Part shown: positions 10,536-25,469 of the stretch, in pieces
Layout of the letters: each line of letters starts with the position of its first letter
How positions within the stretch are numbered: position 1 is the first letter of the stretch
Translations under genes and position numbers: made by a program
Source of the DNA: Pleurodeles waltl
Taxonomy: Eukaryota > Chordata > Amphibia > Caudata > Salamandridae
DNA: 64,000 bases
Direction of reading: 5' to 3'
Assembly: GCF_031143425.1 (NCBI RefSeq)
Contig: NC_090446.1
Location: forward strand, 654,307,717 to 654,371,716
Notes under the pieces: generated by a model
The model's input: only the letters and a program-made list of their open reading frames with translations
Database searches by the model: none
Told to the model about the DNA's origin: nothing

Positions 10536-12029
10536 ATTATTGAGAAATAGATCCGTGTGAGCCAGCTTTCTCTAATGATGAAGGTGGCTTATCATGGTGC
10601 CCCAGATTAAATATTGAAGCTGAACACAATGTGCAGGATGATTAGAGTTGTTAAGAGATGCCTCTAGACATAACCTGGTCTACCTAGATACATATCTGTG
10701 GTTCTTCAAACTTGCAAAAAGATATCTCACATTATTGCAATTAACTTTTCTTGCCAGTCTGCCTTAATTATCAGTAGCACTGCAGGCTTTATGATATTCA
10801 TTGTTTTATAATTTCTGTCTGTATTTATCAATATTTATTTTTAGTTCTGCAAGCAAATAAAGTTGTAACTGTGCACTCATAAATGTGATAAAACTGATAA
10901 ATGTGCACTCATACTTTGAGGCCTGTCTGGTATTAGCACATTACAAAGCCAAATATAAAAGCCAAGCCAGATTGGTCCACACTTTTCCAGCGATGCTTCT
11001 TGCAAAGTTGGGTAGTCATACCTTCTCATGAGCTGCACCATATTACCCAATAACATGTAGACTATCCACTAACCATTTTTTTCTAATTGACTTTTTAAAC
11101 ATTTTTTCTCTCTTTTTCTGTGATTGTATGCTGTACTTTTTGATTTTATGTCGTTCTATCATTTAAACTGCCTCATGTTCCCTGGTAGGTAAGAAGAAGG
11201 TAATAAAGGCTGTAATACTCTGTGATGGTGTGCTAGGGTTATTCTTACAGCCTTTTTTGCAGTTTCTTATTGTGAAAAAGCCGCTCAATAACTCAAGAGC
11301 CATTTACAGCTGAACCAGACTAGCTACACATCTTGTTCCTTTTCAGGCACATGGAGATGAAGTGATTTGTCCAGAACCACAGCATGTTCAGCCAAGGAGG
11401 CGATTCCATTTTAGGCCTGTATCATAATCACGTTGTCTACACTGAGCCAATCCAGGTGGGATCTGTGTATTACTTTTTCCCATTTCAGCACATACATATC
11501 TCTGAAAATCACTGAGTTAGTGCATGGGCTGCAGGTGGCAGACCTCAGAAATACAAGGCAGTGACCATGGGCGTCAATTCGTCAAAATGCCTAAATGCCT
11601 GGGGTAGCAGAAGTGACATCACATGCCCTCTGACCTTAATAATATCACAGGAGGTGACGTCCTGTGACCCTTGATCCTGATTATATTTCCAAAGTAACTC
11701 ATACCATACGAACTTAACAATCATGACATCACAAGCATCTATTGTAGATACCACCTATGCTTGTTTGAACTTTGAAGTTTCTGGGAAGGAAATCTTACCC
11801 TATATTGTAGTGAGCAAACAAAGCCAAAAAGCAGGTCTCTACTAACGCTCCTTCCAAGAAAATTGTTGAAAATTATGTTGTAATATAATGCATTTTAAAG
11901 TACAATTTTCAAATACATTTCTTAAAACGTCACAGGCTCTGAAATGGCACTCATTAAATTTTCAAATCCTTTCATGGTATGCCAAGCCAATCAAACCTGA
12001 TGCTCCCTAGGCATAGACCCCATTTTTTT
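10536..12029. other. Unassigned non-coding stretch
   Basis: AT-rich. A segment at 11340-11410 (catggagatgaagtgatttg) is reminiscent of MIR-like SINE cores, but too short to call. Confidence 0.3.
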
Positions 12030-12485
12030 CAAAATGTGCTATGGATATCATCATATGTCAAAAATTAGCTCCACTGTACCAGGGACAGCATTTTGCCATG
12101 GATTTATCATATGTCATGGGTTCCCCCAATATTCGAGTGCCAGAATGTTTCCATTTATGACATTTATATATCATATGTTGTCAAAAATTACCTTTGTATG
12201 TCATAGTCAGCATTTTGTCATGGTTGCTCTCATACCATATGTCAGTCTGTCCTTGGTGCCAAGAAATACCACCAATGTACTAGCACCGGCATTACCTCTA
12301 GTATGAAACTAACAGTGTTTCACCATGGGTACTCATTTTTCCAAGAATTACCTTCAATGTGCCCCCCATATTTTATCACATGTGCCTGTCAGGTTACGAA
12401 TCGCCTCAAGTATACCAGCACCAGTATTTTACCACAGACTGTCTCTATAAGACAAGAATTACCTTTAGTACGCCAGCACCTAAGA
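12030..12485 (+). repeat. Degenerate tandem repeat, unit roughly 80-125 bp
   Basis: Recurring text of the form aaaattacctt...tgta..ccagcaccagcattttgccatgg with catatgtca links at about 12057, 12183, 12260, 12345 and 12455. Units are strongly diverged and of variable length. Confidence 0.5.
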
Positions 12486-15309
12486 CAGATTTGCAAGCAT
12501 AACACAATGTTCTCAAACTCAATTCAATTCACAAACACACACACGCGGCCACTCACATAAATACACACTCACCCACAAGCACGTATACAACATACATTTA
12601 ATTGCATTTTTACTTACCTCAGCTTCTATCAAAGGTCTATTCCAGGTTACTGTGCTCCATTTATATTACACTAATAGTGAGTAATGGAATATTATTCTCT
12701 ATTAGTATAGCAAAAAATGCACTGACAATAGGGAGTCCAGGGTCACCCCTGTGATCCTGGCTCTGATTTTGCCACCTCTGAGACCAGGGTTTGCAAAGGC
12801 AGTGCCAGGGGTGGCAGAGGGCAGACTAGGGGTTACAGCTGCGACCCCTGGTGACTCCTAAATGATGTGACTCCCTCCATGTTTTCAAGCTCTGTTGTCT
12901 GCAGCACAGACGTTAACTCTGAGATTTTTTGACTTAACGTATGTGCTATAAATAGGAAAAAGAAACGCTTAGATCCTTTCTGTGTCGGCGTAACAGATGG
13001 GATCACAATACGGCCACTGGTTCCTCATGTTCCAAAGTTGGCTTTACAAGCCACTGGGCCGCACCTTCTCCTTAGTGAAACTGTATAATTTTCATCAATA
13101 AGGTATTTTATGAAAAAAATCAGCGCACTAAAAGTGTAATGTACATAATAACTGGAAGCATTGTGGCCCTCTATGACGGCATGTTCCTTCCTTCCTCTGC
13201 TATGGTTTCTTGTGCTTTGTCTGCACACAATTAAGTAGTTTCCAATACCCATATGCTTGCTGAGTGTATTAATTTTAAAGGCACTATGTTCGACAGTATT
13301 TATGCTCATCAACTATTCATGAATGACAGGATAACTTCAAGCCCATTAGAACAAGTAAGGATAGACATACAGGCACGGGACTATGTTAAGCACTAAAAAT
13401 ATAAACCAAATACTGAGTGTGATGCCTGTTTGGAAGCTGTGTAGCACCATCCCTCCATGGGAAGACCTTAGTGGACTAGTAGTGCTTGCTAAGGATGGTC
13501 AAAAATGAGCTGCATCTGTAGAGCTGTGTGTGGGCTTGGAAGTGAGTAGCAGGGACTCCATGGAGGGGTGTGTCTGTGTTGGGTGCGTGCAACGGTAAGA
13601 GCCTCTGCTTTATAAGTGCATAGTGTGCTGACAAAGGAAATGACCTGACACCTAAGAGCCTTCCTGGTACTAAGATACGTGTAATCCTAGATGTTGTTGC
13701 TACTGCCTGTGGCATAGCATGCTTGCCATGGACTTCCTGCAAGCAAATACAACAGTATCCTTTTCTCCTGGAGGATTAATAAACAACCGCCACAACTGGG
13801 ATGTAGTGTGGCCCTCACACCTCCAGGCCTGGGTGCTGCTGCAATAATGAGAGCTATGCCCCGGGCTACTATATATAATGTCATATATTCACCCAATGCT
13901 GCTTGACTTGGTGTAGCAGCTAGCCGTTATCTAAAAATTCTGCGAGATTACGCTTGAGTTACGCAGGAAGAGTAGTTCTGCATCGGGTGCTATTTCTTAG
14001 CACAAAATGCACCCTCATGCCCCCATATGGGTTTTTGGATGCATTTTGCGCTAAGAAACAGGGCTTAATACAGCAGAAGTCAAATAATGGCCACAAGTGG
14101 CCATTCGCCTTCCCTAAATGTGCTCTCATGTTAGGATTTTTCCCCTAAAAATAGTTTTAATTACCCGAGGAGGAGTTTACGAGTAATAATCGGTATTTCT
14201 GCATAAAAGAAGAACACAAAATTACCCAAATTACTCCAATAACTGAGGCATAAATTAAATTCCACACAGGTCTAAATGTACCCATCCTAGAGCCATGCTG
14301 TTGTTTACTATTCAGTAATTTGTTGCTTACCAGGTATTTGTTCTCTGAAGAGCACCTTCCTAGACTACTTAAGTAAATGCATGGTTTATGTACTCCAGGC
14401 TGGACTCATAGGGTGAAACTGTATTTTAGTATAAAAACACATACGTGTGAATTTCAGAAATGGAAGTGGGTGCCCAGAAGGTACTAACGGCTATCTGATT
14501 TTTCTGTACTACTTGCTAGCACATTCTTGCAGCTTCGTGGCGCTACAAATATATGACTGTACCATTCCCAGCTCACTAATGCTGTTAATTTTAGCATTCT
14601 TACTGAAATAACTTGTTATCGGTACGTTTAATGTGTTTAGGCTGATGGGCTGCTGTTTGGGGTCTTATCCATCCCTTTCTTTCTTCGCATTTTGTAGTCT
14701 CACACACAAATCGTGATTTCTAATACTTTTTTCACACGTGCACAGCCGTGTTACTGATGTATGCCATAATATCGAGTGGTAAAATAATATCCTGCAATAA
14801 TATTGAAAATAGAATATCCAATATCAGTGTATCACCAGGCTAAATATATACAGTGACGTATAGTCCTAGTTGTACTTTGCTTCATATCTGCATACCTAGA
14901 TATAAACGTCAAAGTATGCAATAAATATAAACCTGCCGCTATATAATGATCCGGATAGTATTGCGGTAGTCAATATTCTGCAGTAAACACTGTTCCAGGA
15001 CGATATCCTACATTCGATAACGTAGGAGGACCTTATTAAGTATTCTTTATTGGGGTAGGGCAGCCCACGACCCTAGGCGAAAGCTGTACTTTTAAATATG
15101 AACAATAAATAATACAATCCCTTAGTAGTCTGCAGAAGGGTGTCCTCCCGGCTGCTGACATAGATATTTGGATTATTATGCTTAAATAGGGTCTCAAGAG
15201 AAAAAGCTAGAGATTGTCATCAGGTGTGGTAGTACCAAACAGCACCATGTCCCTCAAGGCAGGCGAAGGGTTGCAGACACACACCCAGAAGCATTAGTGA
15301 GACAGCTCT
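12486..15309. other. Unassigned non-coding stretch with one hairpin
   Basis: No coding signal recognised. An inverted repeat at about 13993-14060 (ttcttagcacaaaatgca paired with tgcattttgcgctaagaa) could be a short palindromic element. Short CA/AC runs lie near 12530-12580. Confidence 0.4.
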
Positions 15310-15640
15310 GGAGCCAGTACTTAATTTGTTATAGAATAAATGCTGGAGTCCCAAGTTGTGTGCAGGTTCCAGGGGCCGGCGCTATTGGATGACAGGGAAC
15401 AGAATACCCTGGTTGTGCAGTCTTCATTCCCGCTCATGCATCTTTAATCTACCACTAGACTCTCCTTGTTCCTTTATCTCACTTTTGCAGGATCCTCCTT
15501 TCTTGCTTTGTCAGTTTTTTCGGACTTTCTTTCTGCTTTCTTCGCCCTTGTGTGTGTTTCACCCTCTTGCATAGGGTCAAAGTCTGATGAGGAAAAATAA
15601 GTGCAGGTTCCCAAAAATGAGTGCCGGTAAGCCCCACCTG
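15310..15640 (+). repeat. Interspersed repeat (gtacttaatttgt...aagtgccggt type)
   Basis: It begins with agtacttaatttgtta and ends with agggtcaaagtctgatgagg and aaaataagtgcaggttcc, flanking a pyrimidine-rich centre. A short related piece occurs at 8838-8890. It looks like a high-copy salamander repeat, by recollection only. Confidence 0.4.
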
Positions 15641-17089
15641 CGACTACCTGGTGAAATGAAACGCTGCCTGGAGCTGCAGTTCTGGGTGCATTGCTCACTG
15701 AGGAGCACAGCACATATTCATTAATGAATCTTTGGGGCTCAGAGTAGTGGCATAAAGCAAAATGATAGGTCCCCCTTGCAGAATGTAATTCAGCCCCCCA
15801 GAGTCTCGATATCTCATAGATATGCTGTACAGTGGCCCTCTAAAGGGTTTGAGTATTATGACGCTGACTCTGAGCTGGACAATAGTTCCCAATACTGAGA
15901 CTGCAGAAGCGCACATGAAATGCAGGGCTGTTATATAACCAGTGGCTTAATAAAGACCTAGAGGGTCCAATATCTGACACCCAGGGAAACTATTTGCTGT
16001 GAGGTCTCATATGTAGGCAGCTTCTACATCAAAGTACATCAGCATCCTTCCTGGAACCATCTGTCCAGCCCTCTACAATGCCATAATAAGGGAAAACCAA
16101 TGCTCAATGTTTGCTGATGGTGGCAGGTGGTGAGCACTGGCACTCGTATTTGCTAACCTGACTTAAGCTTTGCCATGGAACACAGTAGATAAAGCCACCA
16201 AAAGGGAGAAAGATGATGGAAGAGAAAGATAGGAAAACACAAACATAGGAAGTGTGTTGGAATAAATAGGCATGGGGTGGAATCAAGACTTGGCAACCTT
16301 GCTATTCATTATTTCCATTGATTGGCAGTGTTAGTGGTGGACTCTTAGGAAGTATCTGTGACCCGCATTTATTGTAGTCATTTATGTTTTTAAGTAAGCA
16401 CCATGAGGGTTTATTGTGGATAGAAATTATATCTAATGGAGCCCAGTGCATAATACTGGACCGGAGGGGTCATTTCATGTAGAATGTTGTAGCCCTGTTA
16501 CAAAGTGCACATGAAATCGTTTTGAGAAATCTCTAAGTGTCTCCTCCTGTTATCTTCAGATGAAGAAAAATAGTCTATCCCCAGGTGCAGATTAGCTAAA
16601 AAGAATTCTAGGCCAGCCCTTCAATGGAGAACCTGGTGACAGACTGTCCTGACCCCTGCTAGCAGATGTGTAGCTCACTCTGCCCTAGCCGTCCCAGCCC
16701 CTGAGAGACCCAGCCTATCTGCCATTCCACAGTATCTCAAGAGGCTTGACCACATTTACCATAGATTAATCTTCATGAAGCAACAGGTGAACTTTTATCT
16801 GAAGCAGTTGGCAGAGTGATGGGCCACTTTACAGAATAGTTTGGGAAAACATGACTTCTGCCCTTGAAGCTGTTTCTTGTGCAAATAAGAAAAATTACTC
16901 CATTTGTAAAAGTGAAAATCTGCTACAGATTCATAAAGAAATAAAACATTAAAAGGTGTTGAGGATTTTTTGCAAGAGTCCCCACCGCTGGTAGTCAGTT
17001 CCAATTCATAAACCATTGAAAAGCAAGGGATGCTGTATGGATTGTTTGCAAATGTCTAGTAAATTGTCTTTGCCTACTGTTGCCATTCT
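15641..17089. other. Unassigned non-coding stretch
   Basis: No features supported. Confidence 0.4.
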
Positions 17090-17589
17090 AGATGGAGAAC
17101 AACCATCTGCAAATCAGTATTCTCCCTGCTACAATAGGGATAGTCCAGTCTGAAAAGACTTTCCTTATCCCCAAGGAGCAGGAACCCAAGCAACTTCAAT
17201 TCAATTTGAACATAGTTGGGCCTCATCAGTGGGGTACAGCATGGGTCTGGTGGCACAGTGACAAATGGAGCCACATGTGGGGATACTATTTGCACCTTGG
17301 GAATCACTTTAAAAAACAAAGGTTTCTGGGTATAATGTTTATAAAATTGTAAAATGCTGGCAAGCTCAGGACTGCATTCCAGACCATCTCATTTAACTAG
17401 TCCTATGATGGATCCACAAGTGCAATTACCACGATTGCCTGTGCAACGTGGTAATTACAAGGCGTCCGTCGTTACAACAAATGCACTTACTATGAAGGTT
17501 TTTTACCATGAAAATGACTTTACCACAAAAATGTTGTGGTGAAGGCATGGTTGGTAAAGACATATGTGTGGTAGATAATAAAATGGTAA

Positions 17590-18010
17590 GTATAACCCAC
17601 CACCTCAAAAACCATACCCATCCTAAAACCTAAAAATGCCCTTACCACCCCAAAACTCATACCACCCTAAACCAGAAAATGCCCTTATCACCCTAAATCC
17701 CATAACCACACTAAAACCTAAAAAAGCCCCCTACTATCCCAAAACCCATACCCACTCTAAAACTTAAAAATACCCTTACCATCCTAAATCCCATACCACC
17801 CTAAACCCTAAAAATACCCTTACCACCCTAAATCCAAAACCCTCCCTTAAACCTGAAAATTTCCTTATCACCCCAAAACCCATACCCACCCTAAAACCTA
17901 AAAAGACCCTTACCACCCTAAATCCCATACCCACTGGAAAACCTAAAAATGCCCTTACCACCCCAAAACCCAGACCTCCCTGAAATTGAAAAATGCCCTT
18001 ACCACACAAA
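17590..18010 (+). repeat. Minisatellite, unit about 43-46 bp
   Basis: Roughly nine or ten degenerate units of the form cttaccaccctaaatccca followed by taccaccctaaaacctaaaaatgcc. The text superficially resembles telomeric CCCTAA but is not a clean hexamer array. Confidence 0.75.
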
Positions 18011-18030
18011 ACCCTTATCCAACCCAAAAG

Positions 18031-18032
<2 letters not shown>

Positions 18033-18110
<78 letters not shown>
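18033..18110. repeat. (TA)n microsatellite
   Basis: About 38 TA dinucleotides with a single TG interruption near 18077. Confidence 0.95.
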
Positions 18111-18115
<5 letters not shown>

Positions 18116-18490
18116 CACCTAAGCCACTTAACACTTACCTGTACTTCCTGCAAAACCTTTCCCACGCATACACCTTTACTATTCACTTGTTTATAAAATA
18201 AATAAAATATACTTACCTTTGAAACCTTTACCATGCATATACATTTACCATGCATGCCTTTAGAACGAAATTTGTTGTAAAGGCATGCGTGATAAAGGAA
18301 TATTCGTAGTAAAGGCATGCGTGGTAAAAGCATATTTGTGACAATGGCATCCTTGTAAATGCATTTTGTGGTAAATGCACTGTTGTAACTGATGTTTCTC
18401 GTTTTAGCCCTTGCAAATCTTCAGACTTCCTAACAAATATTTGCAAATCAGTCTTGATCCTCCTACAATAGGAGCAGTCCAGCTTCAATT

Positions 18491-21114
<2,624 letters not shown>

Positions 21115-21779
21115 GACGCAAATAGGTCAATGAACCTTTTGACTCGCAATTAAGATGTTCTTACCATAGCTCCAGTACATGCAAATCAATAATCAAAAAC
21201 CAATACACAATATCATTAATCAACATTATTCAATAACAGTAATAATCAATAGATTCAGTAATTGTCACGCACCATGGCCTTTCAGTCATGAATAATCACA
21301 CCTTTTAGTAAAAGTTGTAATATTTATTTCCCTATATTAACAATGCTACGGTCATGTAGATTAATCTCAAAATCAAACGAAACACATACAGAAACAATAC
21401 TGGCTGTTCAAAGCGGCGGAAAAAACATAATCCAATCAAAGCTTGAACTACAACACATTCTAAGGTTATGGTACAAATTAAGAACAAAGTCAACTGCGTC
21501 AGAGTGATTACATACATTCGATTTCAGCAGAGAAATGTGTCAAGCATTATTCCTTATAAGCATGATTTCATTAGAGAGGATCCTTAACTAACACCAGAAT
21601 AGCATCAGCATGTTGGGCTTCATGCAAAACAATTTGGCAACACAAATTTAGAAAAACATATAACTATGGTTATATAAAAACATGGCAGTTGGTACCTAGA
21701 AAGGAAAAGCAAATATGCATAATAATCAATAGTCTAATTCATAATACCTATCCTCAATGTGGATCAGCAAGCAGACTCA

Positions 21780-22410
21780 GGGGGTGATTCTAATCCTGGC
21801 GGGCGGCGGAGGCCGCCCGCCAGAATTCCGCCCCCATAATACCGCTCCGCGGTCAGAAGACCGCGGAGGGTATTATGAGTTTTTCCCTGGGCTGGCGGGC
21901 GGTCTCCAAAAGACCGCCCGCCAGCCCAGGGAAAAACTCCCTTCCCACGAGGATGCCGGCTCGTAATCGAGCCGGCGGAGTGGGAAGGTGCGACGAGTGC
22001 AGTAGCACCCGTCGCGTATTTCAGTGTCTGCAAGGCAGACACTGAAATACCTTGCGGGGCCCTCTTACGGGGGCCCCTGCCGTGCCCATGCCATTGGCAT
22101 GGGCACGGCAGGGGCCCCCAGGGGCCCCGCGACCCCCCCCTACCGCCATCCTGTTCATGGCGGCTTTCCCGCCATGAACAGGATGGCGGTAGGGGGGGTC
22201 AGAATCCCCCATGGCGGCGCAGCAAGCTGCGCCGCCATGGGGGATTCTGAGGGCAGCGGTAAACCGGCGGGAGACCGCCGGTTTACCCTTTCTGACCGCG
22301 GCCAAAGCGCCGCGGTCAGAATGCCCTGCGGGGCACCGCCGGCCTGTCGGCGGTGCTCCCGCCGACCCTCGCCCCGGCGGTCGAAGACCGCCGGGGTTAG
22401 AATCAGCCCC
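21780..22410. mobile_element. Palindromic multi-hairpin DNA element, 631 bp
   Basis: Ends are GGGGGTGATTCTAATCC and, as complement, GGGGCTGATTCTAACCC, flanked by TCA on both sides (21777-21779 and 22411-22413). The interior is a chain of CpG-rich hairpins largely alignable with 7054-7684 and of identical length, including the same cccatgccattggcatggg and tcgtaatcgagccggc segments. No coding capacity. Confidence 0.8.
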
Positions 22411-22592
22411 TCAGGCTTCATCCTGAAGGCATCAGTCGGTCAGCAAGGCATCATGATTCAGCATCAAAGTTCAGAAAATGCAAAGTCTTTAAGCATTAAA
22501 GTTAAGCATGTCTCTTGTCAGGACGCAAAATGGGCAAGAATGAGCTATCCCTTTCCTGTGGAGTTCTGTTAAATTAAAACTAGTAAATCTAT

Positions 22593-23203
22593 GGGGGTCA
22601 TTATGAACAGGGCAGTAAACACCGCCGTGTTTATGCTGGCGGTCTTTCCATAGACCACCAGCCCCGTTGAGACCCCGCCGGTCACATAAAAACATTCTGC
22701 TGGGCTGGGACATTGCCGACGGCTCCGTCAATGCCTCAGTGTGGCTGGTGCAGCAGCACCCGTCGCGCAGATCACTGCCAGTAAATCGGGCAGTGACCTG
22801 CGCAATGGGGCACTGCACGGGGTCCCATGCACTACCCAGGCCAAGTGCTTGGGCAGTGCAGGGGCCCCAAGAGGGGCCCTGGAGCACCCCTTCCGCTAGC
22901 CTTTTCCTGGCAGGTGAACCCACCAGGTAAAGGCTGGGGGAACAGGGTACATTATCCGAAGGGCAGTGCTGCTAACGTAATCTGCCATCGGATAATGTAA
23001 TCTGCCATCGTATAATCCACCATCGTCAGGTTGCCTGTCGGCGGTAGCCTGGCTGTGGCGGAGGGCCGCCATAGGCGGCCCTCGCTGTGTTCATTATATG
23101 GCGGTTCAGACCGCCATGCTGGTGGCTGTCTTTTCCGCCGCCGCCAGCATGGCGGTCTGAACCGCCGGGTTCATTTTGAACCGCCGGGTTCATAATGAGC
23201 CCC
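22593..23203. mobile_element. Palindromic DNA element, 611 bp
   Basis: Ends are GGGGGTCATTATGAAC and, as complement, GGGGCTCATTATGAAC. Flanking triplets are TAT and GAT, a probable 3-bp duplication with one change. The interior has different hairpins from the 631-bp copies but the same style (for example gcactacccaggccaagtgc, and ccgccatgctgg paired with ccagcatggcgg). Confidence 0.65.
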
Positions 23204-23439
23204 GATGTCTTGAATCCCTATTGGTCAGTTAATCACATGTTCACACTTTATCCAATAAAACACAAACTCCAAATCTATGAATTCTATCATTATTCTGTTC
23301 ACATGTCATTGCTTGGATGTCCTGCAATGTCCTCATCATCCGGCTTGTCAGGTAACAATATTGTTGCAGCTTCTAATCCAGTCAGTGTCTCCATTGTTCT
23401 CCTCCTGAGAAAGTCAGTCTCACACACATTACACACAAA

Positions 23440-23610
23440 GGGCCTGATTCTAACTTTGGAGGACGGTGTTAAACCGTCCCAAAAGTGGCGGATATACCAC
23501 CTACCGTATTACGAGTCCATTATATCCTATGGAACTCGTAATACGGTAGGTGGTATATCCGCCACTTTTGGGACGGTTTAACACCGTCCTCCAAAGTTAG
23601 AATCAGGCCC
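23440..23610. mobile_element. 171-bp perfect palindrome MITE
   Basis: Two 77-bp arms, beginning gggcctgattctaactttgg, are perfectly complementary around a 17-nt centre (23517-23533). A 3-bp duplication AAA flanks it (23437-23439 and 23611-23613). The terminal gggcctgattcta matches the ends of the larger palindromic elements, so it belongs to the same superfamily. Confidence 0.9.
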
Positions 23611-23990
23611 AAAATGTTACATTAGGAAGAACAGCATCTTGTAGCATTCGGTTCTCATGAGAAATGATTCTCAGCTACAAGCACATTTAAACAATGCAAA
23701 ATGGAAAATCACAGTTTAACTCTCTAGGACAGCCATTTATTAAACGTTAAGAAATACAGCTTTGACATGAGGCCTGGCAAGTAGGCCAAGACCTTCACTA
23801 AGTTAAGGCCTACAATTAATCAAACTAGTACATAATGTATAACCCTTAATATGACATATTACTACATTAGTCAAACATATTTTCAACATTTCACAATATT
23901 ATACTGTTAATAAGTACCCTTTGTGAACATTGGCGGCCACTCTTCGTAATCATATTTTCAAATGCATGCATTATTTTTCTACATTGCTAT

Positions 23991-25218
23991 TTTTTCCCCA
24001 CAAACCCCTTATTCAGAATACATAAACACTCATGAATAATTTTTATTAATACACCTGCACTAGCACTGTTGAGGATGTTTACACAGAGGTGGCCCAGCAA
24101 CACCAATGGCCACTTCTGTAATATCCATTGTAAAAATATACTTTTCATACGTATGCCATGTCAAATTTGCAAACAGCATCATGTGCTCGCAAAATTCAAA
24201 TTCAGGATCTGTGGGTTTTTATGACCACCGAAAATAGTACAGTGAAACTCTCGTAAATTTTACATGTGTAAAGGAAGATTTTTTTTTCCACAAGGAAGCA
24301 TAATTTCCTCTGTTAAAAAAAAAGTTTTTGTTCAAATTAACAAGTCTCACACACATGTGTTAATGGTCTAACCTGTGGACTGTCCATGCGAGTAAATTGG
24401 GGGAGCATACGGAGGAAACTATAATTTGGATACATTTAATTGCACACTTATAGGTATTTTTGTAAATCTCCAGATAGTAATCAACTTGTACGAATATGTC
24501 TGCGTTTTGAGGATTTCTCTTTTTCTTCAAGTGTTTGCGAATAGGGACCCAAATAGTTTTACAGATCACTTCTGCAAAAGACTAGAAGAAATGGACAGAG
24601 GCAAGAGAAAGCTGAACAGACAGCTGCAATATTTAAACAAAGAATCTTCTCATGAGAGGCTCAGGAACCTAAGCAGATGCTTAGAAGAAAAATGAGCGGT
24701 GAATATACACAGCACAAAATGATGTGGGGTTCATTGCACCTAGACAAACAACTATATGCGAATGAATGGGAGGCACAGTAGAAACCTTAGAACAAAATGT
24801 TTACTTGGAAAACCTCCTAACAGAAGAGGCGTGGTGAAGATCAGCTAATGGAAAAAGTAGATTAGCACTGAGAAAGCCAGGACAAAGCAGGAGTCTACAT
24901 AGGGTTTGAGTTTCAGGAGTCCCATGAGTGGTTTTTGGTCACTTCTCAAAATAAAATCACTTCCCCAAATATATTCTCTAAAGTATTCCAGGTCCCACAC
25001 ACAGGCAAATGCCTGTTATTCAATCATGTACTATTCCTCCACGTATAGATTCAAATTGTGTCCGCATCAACAAAATGATTGTGGTAGCCACACACCTGCA
25101 GACGTTCAATGTAGTTTATTGTTGTGGTAGATAGTCCCTGCACTGTGAAATCTGACACTAAAATATCCACCTTCGATCTCAGCTCCAATCCAACTGCACA
25201 GCTCACATTCCTTACAGA
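23991..25218 (+). other. Stretch between old LTR and ERV
   Basis: Mostly unassigned AT-rich sequence; it contains the exon-like open segment at 24532-24695. Confidence 0.4.
24532..24695 (+). other. Orphan exon-like open segment (possible terminal exon)
   Basis: A good acceptor (tttctctttttcttcaag) precedes about 53 codons ending in TGA at 24693-24695. The peptide is strongly charged and helix-like: NRDPNSFTDHFCKRLEEMD, GKRKLNRQLQYLNKESS, HERLRNLSRCLEEK. Codon composition looks coding-like compared with the surroundings. It does not match NSG2's final exon as I know it and I do not recognise it. It may be a fragment of an unrelated gene, a transposon-derived peptide, or chance. Confidence 0.3.
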
Positions 25219-25222
25219 ACAC
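25219..25222. repeat. ERV target-site duplication, left (ACAC)
   Basis: ACAC directly precedes the LTR and is repeated at 39161-39164 after the other LTR. Confidence 0.8.
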
Positions 25223-25463
25223 TGATAGAGCGTTCCGTACCAATAAATTACCTGTATTTGGACGCTCTTGGGTCGATGAATCTTTTGACCAAGTGGGACT
25301 CTCTTCACCCGAGATCAATCAATTTAATCAAATCAATAATCAATAACGAACATAAGCAATCCCCTGATCAACATAACACTTCACAATTAATCCAGAAAAC
25401 ATTTCGGCGAACAATGACCTTTCGGCCATGAATAACCACACCAGTTTATTCAAAGTTAATGAA

Positions 25464-25469
25464 TTTATT
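25464..25469 (-). terminator. Probable LTR polyadenylation signal
   Basis: AATAAA on the minus strand, in a ttatttccctatattaaca context that is conserved in the diverged LTR copies near 21326 and 45960. Confidence 0.5.

Larger units (their letters stand above)
17090..18490. repeat. Composite repeat block flanked by ~55-bp direct repeats
   Basis: Similar flanks at 17100-17150 and 18435-18485 share tgcaaatcagt and ctacaatagg. Inside are tacc/ggta inverted segments (17430-17580 and 18225-18385), a CCCTAAA-like minisatellite (17590-18010) and a long (TA)n. It may be a DNA element with a minisatellite core. Confidence 0.5.
21115..23990 (-). mobile_element. Old LTR related to the 25.2-39.2 kb ERV, with three nested elements
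   Basis: Collinear but diverged similarity to the ERV LTR. At 21270-21420 both contain catgaataa.cacacc, ttatttccctatattaaca and a gcggcggaaaa segment. At 23765-23850 there is a gaggcctggcaagtaggccaagaccttcac segment, and near 23925 aacattggcggccactc. Same orientation as the ERV (minus). Removing the nested palindromic elements (21780-22410, 22593-23203, 23440-23610) leaves about 1.46 kb, near the 1.67 kb of the young LTR. Ends are approximate and no internal sequence is attached, so it may be a solo LTR. Confidence 0.6.

Noticed and set aside
17590..18010. Interstitial telomere repeat
   Set aside because: CCCTAAA occurs only within a 43-46-bp minisatellite unit; there is no hexamer array.
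17776..18333. 185-codon minus-strand frame with FLGFRV-like repeats and Tyr-Ile runs
   Set aside because: Translation of the minisatellite and the TA microsatellite.
22024..22572. 182-codon open frame across the palindromic element
   Set aside because: Crosses from hairpin DNA into the old LTR; open because of high GC. No domain.
24426..24695. Final NSG2 exon
   Set aside because: The peptide lacks the expected cysteine-containing lumenal sequence and C-terminal motifs of NSG2; only the position is suggestive.
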